From positions 185,092 to 249,091 of the forward strand of contig NZ_WUAF01000007.1 in the NCBI RefSeq assembly GCF_009800965.1: a DNA stretch of 64,000 nt, written 5' to 3'. This DNA comes from Cognatazoarcus halotolerans. Its GTDB lineage: Bacteria; Pseudomonadota; Gammaproteobacteria; Burkholderiales; Rhodocyclaceae. Position 1 is the first letter of the stretch; each line of letters opens with the position of its first letter. The translations under genes and the position numbers were made by a program. This document shows positions 27,891-39,500 of the stretch, one piece after another. The notes below the pieces were generated by a model. The model searched no databases and was not told the origin of the DNA. It worked only from the letters and a program-made list of their open reading frames with translations.

Positions 27891-28715
27891 ATGGAAACAG
27901 GGCACGCACCTACCTCATCCGAGTACATCGTCCACCACTTGACGCACCTGAACAGTACCGGTCATGCCCAGAAGGCCGTGATCGACTGGTCGGTGCTGAA
28001 CATCGATTCGATGTTCTACTCGGTGGTTCTCGGGATCATCACGCTTTACTTCCTCTGGCGCGCAGCCTCGAAGGCCACTTCAGGCGTTCCCGGGCGCTTC
28101 CAAGCGGCCGTCGAAATTCTCGTTGAGATGGTGGCGGACCAGGCGAAGGGCATTGTTCATAGCGCCGAATCGCGCAAGTTTGTGGCGCCGGTGGCGCTGA
28201 CCGTGTTCGTGTGGATCTTCCTGATGAACGCGATGGACCTTCTGCCGGTCGATCTGCTGCCACGTATCGGCGCGCTGTTCGGCATCCACTACATGCGGGT
28301 CGTCCCCTCTGCCGACCTGAACATGACGCTCGGTCTGTCGATCGGCGTGCTGCTCATGTGTCTCTACTACAACGTCAAGATCAAGGGTTTTGGTGGCTGG
28401 GTGCATGAACTCTTCACTGCACCGTTCGGTAGTCATCCGCTGCTCTATCCGGTCAATTTCGTGATGCAGATGATCGAGTTTCTGGCCAAGACCGTTTCGC
28501 ACGGCATGCGACTGTTCGGCAACATGTACGCCGGCGAGCTCGTCTTCATGCTGATTGCGCTGCTCGGAGGCACGGCCACGGTCATGGGGTTTGTCGGCCA
28601 CGTTATCGCGGGCTCGATCTGGGCGGTGTTTCATATCCTGATCATCACCCTCCAGGCGTTCATCTTCATGATGCTGACGCTGGTTTATATCGGCCAGGCC
28701 CACGAAAGCCACTAA
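27891..28715 (+). CDS. atpB: ATP synthase Fo subunit a
   Basis: A 274-residue Fo subunit a with five to six membrane helices, forming the proton half-channels against the c-ring. The essential arginine lies in [15 protein letters not shown], and the C-terminal helix has [24 protein letters not shown] six bases upstream could serve as start, but the ATG at 27891 has a GGTGAAG ribosome binding site. It is followed by a 69-base AT-rich gap before atpE. Confidence 0.96.
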   Translation: METGHAPTSSEYIVHHLTHLNSTGHAQKAVIDWSVLNIDSMFYSVVLGIITLYFLWRAASKATSGVPGRFQAAVEILVEMVADQAKGIVHSAESRKFVAPVALTVFVWIFLMNAMDLLPVDLLPRIGALFGIHYMRVVPSADLNMTLGLSIGVLLMCLYYNVKIKGFGGWVHELFTAPFGSHPLLYPVNFVMQMIEFLAKTVSHGMRLFGNMYAGELVFMLIALLGGTATVMGFVGHVIAGSIWAVFHILIITLQAFIFMMLTLVYIGQAHESH

Positions 28716-28736
28716 GCCGACAGAGAGTTTGGTAGT

Positions 28737-29033
<297 letters not shown>

Positions 29034-29082
29034 CCGTCCGCGCTTCAGTCGTTTTCGTTAATCAACACTGAGGGCACGAACA

Positions 29083-29556
29083 GTGAATTTGAACGCAACC
29101 CTGGTAGCCCAGCTCGTTGTGTTCTTCATTCTGGCGTGGTTCACGATGAAATTCGTGTGGCCGCCCATCGTGAAGGCACTGGACGAGCGTGCACTAAAGA
29201 TCGCCGACGGGCTGGCCGCTGCCGACAAGGCCAAGGCCGATCTTTCTCTTGCCGAGAAGAAAGTCGTCGAAGAGCTGCGCAAGGCACGTGAATCCGCCGG
29301 AGATGTTCGCGTCTCGGCGGAGAAGCAGGCCGCAGCGCTCATTGACGAAGCCCGGGCCGAAGCCGCCCGCATCGTAACCCAGGCCCGTGAGGCAGCCGAA
29401 GCCGAAGCCGGTGTCGCCGCCCAGCGTGCCAAGGAAGCTCTGCGCGATCAGGTCGCCCAACTGGCTGTCGCCGGTGCTGAGAAAATTCTCCGCAAGGAGA
29501 TCAATGCACAGGCTCATGCCGATCTGCTGGCAAACCTGAAACAGGAACTTCAATAA
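29083..29556 (+). CDS. atpF: ATP synthase Fo subunit b
   Basis: A 157-residue peripheral-stalk subunit: one N-terminal membrane helix ([20 protein letters not shown]) followed by a long alanine- and glutamate-rich helix that dimerises and reaches to the F1 head. The start is GTG at 29083 ([10 protein letters not shown]), matching the usual family start, 49 bases after atpE. It ends three bases before atpH. Confidence 0.96.
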   Translation: MNLNATLVAQLVVFFILAWFTMKFVWPPIVKALDERALKIADGLAAADKAKADLSLAEKKVVEELRKARESAGDVRVSAEKQAAALIDEARAEAARIVTQAREAAEAEAGVAAQRAKEALRDQVAQLAVAGAEKILRKEINAQAHADLLANLKQELQ

Positions 29557-29559
29557 GCC

Positions 29560-30096
29560 ATGGCCGAGAATGTCACCATCGCTCGCCCGTACGCCGACGC
29601 CGCATTCGAGCTGGCGCGTGGGGCAGGTGCGCTGGAGGCCTGGTCGGAAGCACTCGACCGGCTCGCCACCGTAGCCGCCAATCCCGATATGCAGGCCTGC
29701 TTCACCGATCCGAAGTTTTCCGAGGATGATGTCGTGAAGCTGGTGCTTGATGTGGCGAACGGCAAACTCGATGGAGAGCAGCAGAATTTCGTCCGCATTC
29801 TCGCGGACAGCGAACGTCTGCAGGTGCTTCCCGAGATCCGTGACCTGTTCGTTCAACTCAAGAACGAGCACGAGGGTGTCAAGGAGGTGGCAATCGAATC
29901 CGCCTTCCCGCTCGACGACGCAACGCTGAAGACTCTGACGGCCGACCTGGAAGCTCGCTTCCAAGCCAAGCTCAATGTGTCCGTCAGTGTTGATCCCGAA
30001 TTGATTGGCGGGGTCAGGATTACTGTCGGCGATGAAGTCATCGACGCCTCGGTCCGCGGCAAGCTCGCGAACATGGCCTCTGCGCTAAAGAATTAG
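29560..30096 (+). CDS. atpH: ATP synthase F1 subunit delta
   Basis: A 178-residue subunit that caps the F1 head and ties it to the b dimer. It has the conserved start [17 protein letters not shown] and the C-terminal [26 protein letters not shown] segment (in parts). Length is as in E. coli (177). Ten bases before atpA. Confidence 0.96.
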   Translation: MAENVTIARPYADAAFELARGAGALEAWSEALDRLATVAANPDMQACFTDPKFSEDDVVKLVLDVANGKLDGEQQNFVRILADSERLQVLPEIRDLFVQLKNEHEGVKEVAIESAFPLDDATLKTLTADLEARFQAKLNVSVSVDPELIGGVRITVGDEVIDASVRGKLANMASALKN

Positions 30097-30106
30097 GAGC
30101 TTATCT

Positions 30107-31645
<1,539 letters not shown>

Positions 31646-31666
31646 GACAGCGGACGGAGACGGAAA

Positions 31667-32536
31667 ATGGCTAGCGGTAAGGAAATCCGAACCAAGATCA
31701 AGAGTGTGCAGAACACTCGCAAGATCACCAAAGCCATGGAGATGGTGGCTGCATCCAAGATGCGCAAGGCGCAGCAACGGATGCGGGCCGCCCGTCCCTA
31801 TGCAGACAAGATCCGCCGCCTCGCCGCCAACCTTTCCCAGGCAAACATCAGTGACTACAAGCATCCCTTCCTGGTCAGTGCCGACAAGGTGCGCCGGGTA
31901 GGGATCGTTCTGGTTACCACCGACAAGGGTCTGTGTGGCGGTCTGAACACCAATATCCAGCGTGTTGCCCTTACCTCCATGAAAGAGTGGGAGAGTCAGG
32001 GCGTGACCGAGTTCAAGGTCACCGCGATCGGCAACAAGGGTCTGGGTTTCATGCAGCGCCTGCGGGCCAATGTGGTGTCCAGTGCGGTCCAGCTCGGTGA
32101 TACGCCGCATCTGGAAAAGCTGATCGGTCCGGTCAAGGTCATGCTGGATTTGTTCCAGGCGGGTGAGCTCGACGCAGTCTTCATCGGCTACTCGCGCTTC
32201 ATCAATACGATGAAGCAGGAGCCGGTGCTGGAGCAGTTGCTGCCGCTTACAGGCGAGAAGCTCGGTACTCCGGAGACCTCGTGGGACTATCTCTACGAGC
32301 CCGACCCGGAAACTGTCATCGACGAGATGCTCGTGCGCTACGTCGAGGCTTTGGTCTATCAGGCGGTCGCCGAGAATATGGCTTCCGAGCAGAGCGCACG
32401 CATGGTGGCGATGAAAGCCGCATCCGACAATGCGAAATCCGTTATCGGTGATCTCCAGCTGGTCTATAACAAGACCCGTCAGGCTGCGATTACGAAAGAG
32501 TTGTCGGAAATCGTTGGTGGCGCCGCTGCGGTCTAA
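31667..32536 (+). CDS. atpG: ATP synthase F1 subunit gamma
   Basis: A 289-residue central-stalk subunit whose N- and C-terminal helices form the rotor coiled coil. It has the start [31 protein letters not shown], and the C-terminal signature [20 protein letters not shown] (in parts). The length equals that of E. coli within two residues. Confidence 0.97.
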   Translation: MASGKEIRTKIKSVQNTRKITKAMEMVAASKMRKAQQRMRAARPYADKIRRLAANLSQANISDYKHPFLVSADKVRRVGIVLVTTDKGLCGGLNTNIQRVALTSMKEWESQGVTEFKVTAIGNKGLGFMQRLRANVVSSAVQLGDTPHLEKLIGPVKVMLDLFQAGELDAVFIGYSRFINTMKQEPVLEQLLPLTGEKLGTPETSWDYLYEPDPETVIDEMLVRYVEALVYQAVAENMASEQSARMVAMKAASDNAKSVIGDLQLVYNKTRQAAITKELSEIVGGAAAV

Positions 32537-32552
32537 CGGATTATTGATTTAA

Positions 32553-33962
<1,410 letters not shown>

Positions 33963-34020
33963 TGGACTGATCTCTCCAGCGGGCCAGTGGGCCCGCAAGG
34001 AGTGATCGGAGGAAAAGTTT

Positions 34021-34446
34021 ATGGCAATGACAGTACACGTGGATGTGGTCAGCGCGGAAGAGGAGATTTTCTCCGGCCTCGCCGAATTCGTTGCGTTGCC
34101 GGGCGAGTCGGGCGAACTGGGGATCCTCCCCGGTCACATGCCGCTGATGACGCGTATCAAACCGGGTGCGGTGCGTCTCAAGCTTCCGAATCAACAGGAA
34201 GAAGAGTTGATCTTCGTTGCTGGTGGCATCCTTGAGGTCCAGCCTGGCCGGGTATCGGTTCTGGCTGACACCGCGATTCGCGGCCATGATCTCGACGAGG
34301 CCAAGGCGCTCGAGGCAAAGAGCAAGGCTGAAGAAACGCTCAAGAATCAAAGCTCGCAGCTTGATTATGCTCGTGCCCAAGGCGAACTGGCCGAGGCGAT
34401 CGCACAGCTGGCGGCAATTCAGCGCCTGCGCAAGCGCGGACACTGA
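34021..34446 (+). CDS. atpC: ATP synthase F1 subunit epsilon
   Basis: A 141-residue subunit with an N-terminal beta sandwich ([20 protein letters not shown]) and a C-terminal helical hairpin (about 90-141) that can inhibit ATP hydrolysis. [19 protein letters not shown] is the family signature. It is the last gene of the atp operon, preceded by GGAGGAAAAG and followed by a strong terminator. Confidence 0.96.
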   Translation: MAMTVHVDVVSAEEEIFSGLAEFVALPGESGELGILPGHMPLMTRIKPGAVRLKLPNQQEEELIFVAGGILEVQPGRVSVLADTAIRGHDLDEAKALEAKSKAEETLKNQSSQLDYARAQGELAEAIAQLAAIQRLRKRGH

Positions 34447-34466
34447 AATCCCGATTCTTCAGTAGG

Positions 34467-34495
34467 AAAAGGCGGCCTCGGCTGCCTTTTTCATT
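34467..34495 (+). terminator. Intrinsic terminator of the atp operon
   Basis: Hairpin AAAAGGCGGC, loop CTCG, GCTGCCTTTT, with one G-T pair, running into a T-rich tail, 21 bases after the atpC stop. It is symmetric (A-run on one side, T-run on the other), so it may also stop RNA coming from the convergent ubiJ side. Confidence 0.85.
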
Positions 34496-34609
34496 TTCCG
34501 ATAGGCAAGGCAATTCTTCCACGAAGCTGGACCGGGTTTGCGCCATGGCCGCCCACGTCGTGGGCCGTTCGAAGGGCAACTGCCCCACGCGAGCCAGCAG
34601 AGTTGGCGC

Positions 34610-35206
34610 TCACGAATGGGCGGGAGCCCCCTTTAACCTGTGCTCTACACCTTCGACGTGCTTTTCCAGGCGCGCAACAGAATCTCTCAACGCCCTAAGA
34701 TCACTCGCATGTTGTGAAAGACTGGCTCGCTCGAGCAGAACGTTCCTTTCGATGGTGAGGTATTCGATCAGGTTGTCCCTAATTGCCTTGGCTGCCGTCG
34801 CCTGTCCTGTCAGCAGCCGCAGGGCGCCGCGATGGAGGCGATGAGCTGCCACGTCGCCCACGACTCCGGCGAGATCCGCCTCGGGGTCCCATCGCAGATT
34901 GCGGAACACGAAACCCAAGGCGTCGGCCATTTCCGCGTTGCCATTGATGCGTACAGATTTCATAACCCGCTCCCATCCATCGATGAGATCAGGCAACGCC
35001 GCAAGCGGTGCGCTGATCGTCACATCAGGCTCGGCGGGCCCGCCTGAAGCGGCTACATGACCGTCAGCCTCAATCGTGAAATCAATGCTGACAGCTTCAA
35101 GCACGAGTCTCGCCGGACGGCCGGAAAACGGAAGTAGCCGTCGCCGGGCCCACTCGGCCCGGTTGAGAAGATGATTGAAGAGCGCGACAAAGGCTGACGA
35201 GAGCAT
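34610..35206 (-). CDS. ubiJ: Ubiquinone biosynthesis accessory factor UbiJ (SCP2 domain)
   Basis: A 198-residue lipid-binding accessory protein of ubiquinone synthesis. The N-terminal half is an SCP2 (sterol carrier) domain: FVALFNHLLNRAEWARRRL, then SGRPARLVLEAVSIDFTIEADG in two parts, then VRINGNAEMADALGFVF. The C-terminal third is a coiled-coil helix (LRALRDSVARLEKHVEGVEHR). The frame is open to 35524, but that overlaps the Tim44-like gene; the ATG at 35206 is 19 bases after that gene ends. It is last in the run DUF971-ubiE-Tim44-like-ubiJ. ubiB, the usual next gene, is absent here. Confidence 0.85.
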   Translation of the reverse strand: MLSSAFVALFNHLLNRAEWARRRLLPFSGRPARLVLEAVSIDFTIEADGHVAASGGPAEPDVTISAPLAALPDLIDGWERVMKSVRINGNAEMADALGFVFRNLRWDPEADLAGVVGDVAAHRLHRGALRLLTGQATAAKAIRDNLIEYLTIERNVLLERASLSQHASDLRALRDSVARLEKHVEGVEHRLKGAPAHS

Positions 35207-35225
35207 GCTGTCCGGGTATTGGCGT

Positions 35226-36080
35226 TCAGCCGATCTGTTGAAGGCCAGCGACACGCCATCCGTTATTGCCACCAATCGGCTTGACCAGATGCCACAACTC
35301 CTCGAAGCGTGCAGGTACGGCGCCTTCTTCCTCGCGGAGCATGCCGCTGAAGCGGACTGTGACCACATGCTGGCCTTCAAGCTCCGAGACATCGAGGACC
35401 TCGGCATCCAACTCCAGTACATCGGTCTTGTGGGTTCCGGTCGAACGCTCCGCCATCTGCAAGCTGAGTTCCGCAAATACTTCCGGTGTCGTGAAATTAC
35501 GGATGTCCTCGAGATTGCCTGCATCCGAGGCGGCCTGGAGGCGAATGAAATTCAATTTTGCCTGCCGCTCGAAAGCTGCGGCGTCAAAATCGGCGGCGAC
35601 TGCGGTCTTTTCCGATGTGGCTCTCGGATCGGTCTGGGTGCCGTAGGTCTCCGCACGGCCCGTGTATTGCATTGCTGCCGGAGATATGCCCGCAGGACTG
35701 GGAGATGGGCCGCCCGCACGGCGCAACAGCATCCTGATGACTGCTATTGCCGCAAACGCGAGCAAGGCCATCAACACAATCGATCCGAACTCTTCGCCAA
35801 GTCCGAGGTGCGACATCAGTGCAGCCAGTCCGAGCCCCGCCGCCAGTCCTGCTAGGGGGCCCATCCACGAGCGCTTGGGTGCCGGCCCGGCCGTGTTTGT
35901 CGCACTGCTCTTGCTGGGCTGTGTCGCCGTATTGCTTGGTGGCGTCGCCTTGCTGAAGCTATTGCTGTCCCGCTGCATGCCGAAGGATCGGCTACCGCCG
36001 AGGCGTTTCGCCTCCGCCTCAGGAATGACGCTTACGAAACCGATGAAAAATGCAAAAACCGTGACGAGAAGGCGGGTCAT
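35226..36080 (-). CDS. Tim44-like domain membrane protein
   Basis: A 284-residue protein: a signal peptide or first membrane segment (LLVTVFAFFIGFVSVIPEAEA), a basic and Ser/Thr/Pro-rich linker (to about 75), two hydrophobic segments (MGPLAGLAAGLGLAALM; FGSIVLMALLAFAAIAVIRML), then a C-terminal Tim44-like domain from about 150 (FERQAKLNFIRLQAASDAGN, FTTPEVFAELSLQM). The ATG at 36080 has a CAGGAGA ribosome binding site. The bacterial family's function is not established. Its place between ubiE and ubiJ may be conserved rather than functional. Confidence 0.88.
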   Translation of the reverse strand: MTRLLVTVFAFFIGFVSVIPEAEAKRLGGSRSFGMQRDSNSFSKATPPSNTATQPSKSSATNTAGPAPKRSWMGPLAGLAAGLGLAALMSHLGLGEEFGSIVLMALLAFAAIAVIRMLLRRAGGPSPSPAGISPAAMQYTGRAETYGTQTDPRATSEKTAVAADFDAAAFERQAKLNFIRLQAASDAGNLEDIRNFTTPEVFAELSLQMAERSTGTHKTDVLELDAEVLDVSELEGQHVVTVRFSGMLREEEGAVPARFEELWHLVKPIGGNNGWRVAGLQQIG

Positions 36081-36129
36081 GCGTTGATGTCTCCTGGATG
36101 GGGCCCGGCTGTACGGACTGATTGGGGGG

Positions 36130-36867
36130 TCAGATCTTGAATCCGCGGTGCAGGGCAACGACCCCACCGGTCAGATTGAAGTATTCGACTTTCACCAGGC
36201 CGGCTTGTTCCATCATTGATTTCAAAGTTTCCTGATCCGGATGCATGCGAATCGACTCCGCGAGATAACGATAGCTGTCCGCGTCATCCGCAACCTTCTT
36301 TCCGAGCCATGGCAGGATCTTGAAGGAATAGAAGTCGTACACCGGGGCGAGCGGTTTCCAGACTTGGGAAAACTCGAGCACCAGCAGGCGGCCACCGGGC
36401 TTGAGCACCCGACGCATCTCGGCCAGGGCACGGTCCTTGTGGGTCATGTTGCGAAGGCCGAATGCCACCGTCACGCAATCGAAATAGTCGTTCGGGAAAG
36501 GCAGCTTCTCCGCATCGCACTGGGCGACCGGCAGGGGTTTGCCGTGGTCGAGCACACGGTCTCGTCCGCGGGAGAGCATCGCGTGATTGATGTCGGTCAG
36601 CCAGACCTGCCCGTCATTGCCCACTCGCCGCGCAAACGCCAGTGACAGATCCGCGGTGCCGCCTGCGACGTCGAGCACACGCTGACCCGGGCGAACACCC
36701 GCGATCTGTATCGTGAACGCCTTCCACAACCGATGAAGTCCGCCGGACATCAGGTCGTTCATGACATCGTAGCGACTCGCCACCGATGAAAAAACGCCGG
36801 CCACGCGCCGGGCTTTCTCCGACTCCGCAACCGTGTCGAAGCCGAAATCGGTCTTGTTGTCTTCCAT
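36130..36867 (-). CDS. ubiE: Ubiquinone/menaquinone C-methyltransferase
   Basis: A 245-residue SAM-dependent methyltransferase acting in ubiquinone (and menaquinone) synthesis. It begins [21 protein letters not shown] (in parts), has [21 protein letters not shown], the SAM motif [15 protein letters not shown], and the C-terminal [18 protein letters not shown]. Length is as in E. coli (251). The ATG at 36867 is two bases after the DUF971 gene ends; the longer frame to 36978 overlaps that gene. Confidence 0.96.
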   Translation of the reverse strand: MEDNKTDFGFDTVAESEKARRVAGVFSSVASRYDVMNDLMSGGLHRLWKAFTIQIAGVRPGQRVLDVAGGTADLSLAFARRVGNDGQVWLTDINHAMLSRGRDRVLDHGKPLPVAQCDAEKLPFPNDYFDCVTVAFGLRNMTHKDRALAEMRRVLKPGGRLLVLEFSQVWKPLAPVYDFYSFKILPWLGKKVADDADSYRYLAESIRMHPDQETLKSMMEQAGLVKVEYFNLTGGVVALHRGFKI

Positions 36868-36869
36868 GA

Positions 36870-37295
36870 TCAGTGCCCGTGATGACCGCAGCCGTGCGCG
36901 GGTGCGGCAGGCGGTGTTGCTGAAGGTTCGCGGCTGGCCCCGGCGGCTTCCAGCCGCTCGAGATAGGCCTGCCACCATTCTGCCTGCCGCACGCCCAGTT
37001 CGTAGAGATAATCCCAGGAATAGAGGCCGCTGTCGTGCCCGTCACTGAACACTGGCTTGATCGCGTAGCTGCCGACCGGGTCGACGCTCTGGATCGTGAC
37101 TTCACGCTTTCCGGTCTGGAGGGTCTCCTGTCCGGCGCCGTGGCCCCTGACCTCGGCCGATGGCGAATACACCCGCAGATACTCGTAAGGAAGCTCGAAA
37201 TGCGCCCCATCATCGAAGCGCAGTTCCATGCGCCTGGATTTCTGATGGAGCCTTATTTCGGTGGGGATCGGGGTGTTTTTGTCGAGTCCGGCCAT
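36870..37295 (-). CDS. DUF971 domain protein with His-rich tail
   Basis: A 141-residue protein with a DUF971 domain (related to the N-terminal domain of gamma-butyrobetaine hydroxylases): [37 protein letters not shown], and [14 protein letters not shown]. The C-terminal 20 residues are low-complexity and end in HGCGHHGH, a possible metal-binding tail. It is two bases upstream of ubiE in the same operon, a common betaproteobacterial arrangement, and divergent from phoB. Function unknown; a link with iron or iron-sulfur metabolism is only a guess. Confidence 0.88.
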   Translation of the reverse strand: MAGLDKNTPIPTEIRLHQKSRRMELRFDDGAHFELPYEYLRVYSPSAEVRGHGAGQETLQTGKREVTIQSVDPVGSYAIKPVFSDGHDSGLYSWDYLYELGVRQAEWWQAYLERLEAAGASREPSATPPAAPAHGCGHHGH

Positions 37296-37378
37296 GCTTG
37301 GTGACCTGCGCCGATGAGGTCATCTATGATACCCGAAAGCCGTCGGGTGTTCGGCGAAGCCCATTGCAGGCCGATGAC

Positions 37379-37412
37379 GTGTCATCAAAGCGTCAAATTG
37401 CTGCAATAGACT
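37379..37412 (+). promoter_or_regulatory. Pho box and -10 element before phoB
   Basis: Three repeats of the CTGTCAT type at 11-base spacing: GTGTCAT (37379), GCGTCAA (37390) and CTGCAAT (37401), matching at six, four and five of seven bases. A -10-like TAGACT follows at 37407-37412, about ten bases after the second repeat, the spacing used by PhoB-activated promoters where the box replaces the -35. This suggests that phoBR is autoregulated. Confidence 0.5.
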
Positions 37413-37436
37413 GCGTCAGCTCAATGGAGATTCGAT

Positions 37437-38147
37437 ATGCCTGCAAATATCCTTCTGGTTGAAGACGAGCCCGCAATCCAGGAGCTCATCGCCGCCAACC
37501 TCGCCCGCGCGGGGCACCATGTGGTGCGTGCCTCGGACGCCGAGACCGCCCAGCGGCTGGTGCGTGAAGCGCTTCCGGATCTGGTACTGCTCGACTGGAT
37601 GCTGCCGGGTATGTCGGGTATCGAATTCGCTCGCCGCCTGCGCGCAGAAGAGCGCACGAAGACGATTCCGATCATCATGCTTACCGCGCGCGGCGAAGAG
37701 CAGGACAAGGTAAGTGGTCTTGAGACAGGCGCCGACGATTACATCACGAAGCCATTCAGCCCACGAGAGCTCGTGGCCCGTATCAAGGCGGTACTGCGTC
37801 GGCGTGCCCCCCAGGCGACCGAGGATCCGGTATCAATGGGGGGACTTACGCTCGATCCGGCGACGCATCGTGTCAGTGCAGGGGAGCAGCCGCTCAACCT
37901 TGGTCCCACCGAGTTCCGCCTGCTCCACTTCCTCATGACCCATCCCGAGCGGGTGCACTCCCGGGCTCAGCTGCTCGATCAGGTCTGGGGGGATCACGTA
38001 TTCGTGGAGGAGCGTACCGTCGACGTGCATATTCGCCGCCTGCGCTGTTCGCTCGAACCCACCGGACACGAGTCGCTGATACAGACTGTCAGGGGGAGTG
38101 GCTATCGCCTGTCGGTCCAGCAGGATGCTCCTGCGACCGTGCGATAA
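37437..38147 (+). CDS. phoB: Phosphate regulon response regulator PhoB
   Basis: A 236-residue OmpR-family response regulator. The receiver domain (1-120) has the phosphorylated Asp53 (LLDWMLPG), acidic Asp10-Glu11 and the conserved lysine in [13 protein letters not shown]. The winged-helix domain (about 130-230) shows [19 protein letters not shown] and [18 protein letters not shown] in the usual PhoB form. It activates phosphate starvation genes when phosphorylated by PhoR. GGAG lies eight bases before the ATG. Confidence 0.96.
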   Translation: MPANILLVEDEPAIQELIAANLARAGHHVVRASDAETAQRLVREALPDLVLLDWMLPGMSGIEFARRLRAEERTKTIPIIMLTARGEEQDKVSGLETGADDYITKPFSPRELVARIKAVLRRRAPQATEDPVSMGGLTLDPATHRVSAGEQPLNLGPTEFRLLHFLMTHPERVHSRAQLLDQVWGDHVFVEERTVDVHIRRLRCSLEPTGHESLIQTVRGSGYRLSVQQDAPATVR

Positions 38148-38177
38148 TTTGCCTCCCGGCTCCATCGGAGTTTCATC

Positions 38178-39500
38178 ATTCGCTCCACAAGTTATATCTG
38201 GGCTGCCGCACTTACCACCGTATCCCTCGTCCTGCTGCCGTCGCTTGGGTTGGCCTTTTTTTTCGGGGCCGTGTGGGGCCTCCTGTTCTTTGCCGTGGCG
38301 TCGGTACTGTTCGGCTCCTATTATCTGACCAACCTGATGAGGCTCGTGAAATGGTCGCGTGAGCCGCTTGGGACACCCTTGCCGCGTGCCCTGGGGGTCT
38401 GGGACTACGCGTTTTCGGACCTCAGCCGTCGCGCCCGGGTTGGTTATGATCAGCGGGAGCGTCTCTCGGCGACGCTCGATCGCTTTCGAGAGGCCAGCCA
38501 GGCAATGCCGGACGGTGTGCTGTATCTGTCCGAAAGCAATGCCATCGACTGGGTCAATCAGCGCGCCGAAGAGCACTTCGGTCTTGACCACGGACGTGAT
38601 ATCGGGGCGCAGGTGACCAATCTGGTGCGGCATCCGGACTTCGTTCACTATCTCGAGGCCGGAAACTACGCAGAGCCGCTGTTGATGCGGTCTACACGAA
38701 ACGCGGGTCATACCTTGATCGTGCAGATCATTCCGTACGCAGAAGACCAGAAAATGGTGTTGTCTCGCGACGTCACCCAGCTCGAGCGCCTCGAAACAGT
38801 GCGTCGCGATTTCGTCGCCAACGTCTCCCACGAGCTGCGCACGCCGCTCACGGTTGTCATCGGATTTCTCGAAATCCTGGAGGATGGTGTAGACGACCTG
38901 TCTCGCGACGAGAAGCTGAAGTATCTGAGCATGGCAAGCGACCAGGCGACGCGGATGCAACGCATGATCCAGGACCTCCTGGCCCTTTCTGCCCTGGAGA
39001 CAGGGGCACCTGCGCCGGCTGAGGAAAGTGTCGACGTTTCCACCCTGCTCGAAGAAATCCGCGCCGAGGCAGAGGCCTTGTCGGCGGGCCAACATACCCT
39101 CTCTCTTGAAGTGGACGGGCCGGTACGGATCCTTGGATCGGCAAAGGAACTACGCAGTGCCTTCGCCAATCTGGCAAGCAACGCGGTGCGCTACACCCCC
39201 GACGGGGGTCATGTGGCGATGCGATGGCAATGCAGTGGTGGCGACGGCATCTTTTCCGTCAGCGACGATGGAATCGGTATCGATGCCTCCCACATTCCGC
39301 GGCTGACCGAGCGCTTTTACCGTGTCGATCGCGGTCGCTCGAGAGAGACCGGAGGCACCGGTCTCGGACTGGCGATCGTCAAGCATGTATTGACACGCCA
39401 CCAGGGCGAACTGCATATCGAAAGCACGCTCGGACAGGGAAGCACTTTTTCCGCCACGATCCCGCGCCGACGGATTATCGCGTCGTCTGTAGCGGCGTGA
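38178..39500 (+). CDS. phoR: Phosphate regulon sensor histidine kinase PhoR (probable ATT start)
   Basis: A membrane histidine kinase: two N-terminal hydrophobic segments, a PAS domain (about residues 100-200), the H-box FVANVSHELRTPL (His218), and the ATPase boxes NLASNAVRYTPDGG, VSDDGIGID and GTGLGLAIVKH. The frame is open straight after the phoB stop, but there is no ATG, GTG or TTG until 38250, where a TTG would cut away the first membrane helix. An ATT at 38178 lies seven bases after CGGAG and opens IRSTSYIWAAALTT. I chose it; that gives 440 residues, against 416 from the TTG. It overlaps the convergent gene by 26 bases. Confidence 0.88.
   Translation: MRSTSYIWAAALTTVSLVLLPSLGLAFFFGAVWGLLFFAVASVLFGSYYLTNLMRLVKWSREPLGTPLPRALGVWDYAFSDLSRRARVGYDQRERLSATLDRFREASQAMPDGVLYLSESNAIDWVNQRAEEHFGLDHGRDIGAQVTNLVRHPDFVHYLEAGNYAEPLLMRSTRNAGHTLIVQIIPYAEDQKMVLSRDVTQLERLETVRRDFVANVSHELRTPLTVVIGFLEILEDGVDDLSRDEKLKYLSMASDQATRMQRMIQDLLALSALETGAPAPAEESVDVSTLLEEIRAEAEALSAGQHTLSLEVDGPVRILGSAKELRSAFANLASNAVRYTPDGGHVAMRWQCSGGDGIFSVSDDGIGIDASHIPRLTERFYRVDRGRSRETGGTGLGLAIVKHVLTRHQGELHIESTLGQGSTFSATIPRRRIIASSVAA

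Noticed and set aside
29144..29160. parS-like stretch within atpF (GGTTCACGATGAAAT)
   Set aside because: It has an extra base in the centre and mismatched arms compared with the parS consensus, and it lies in conserved coding sequence.
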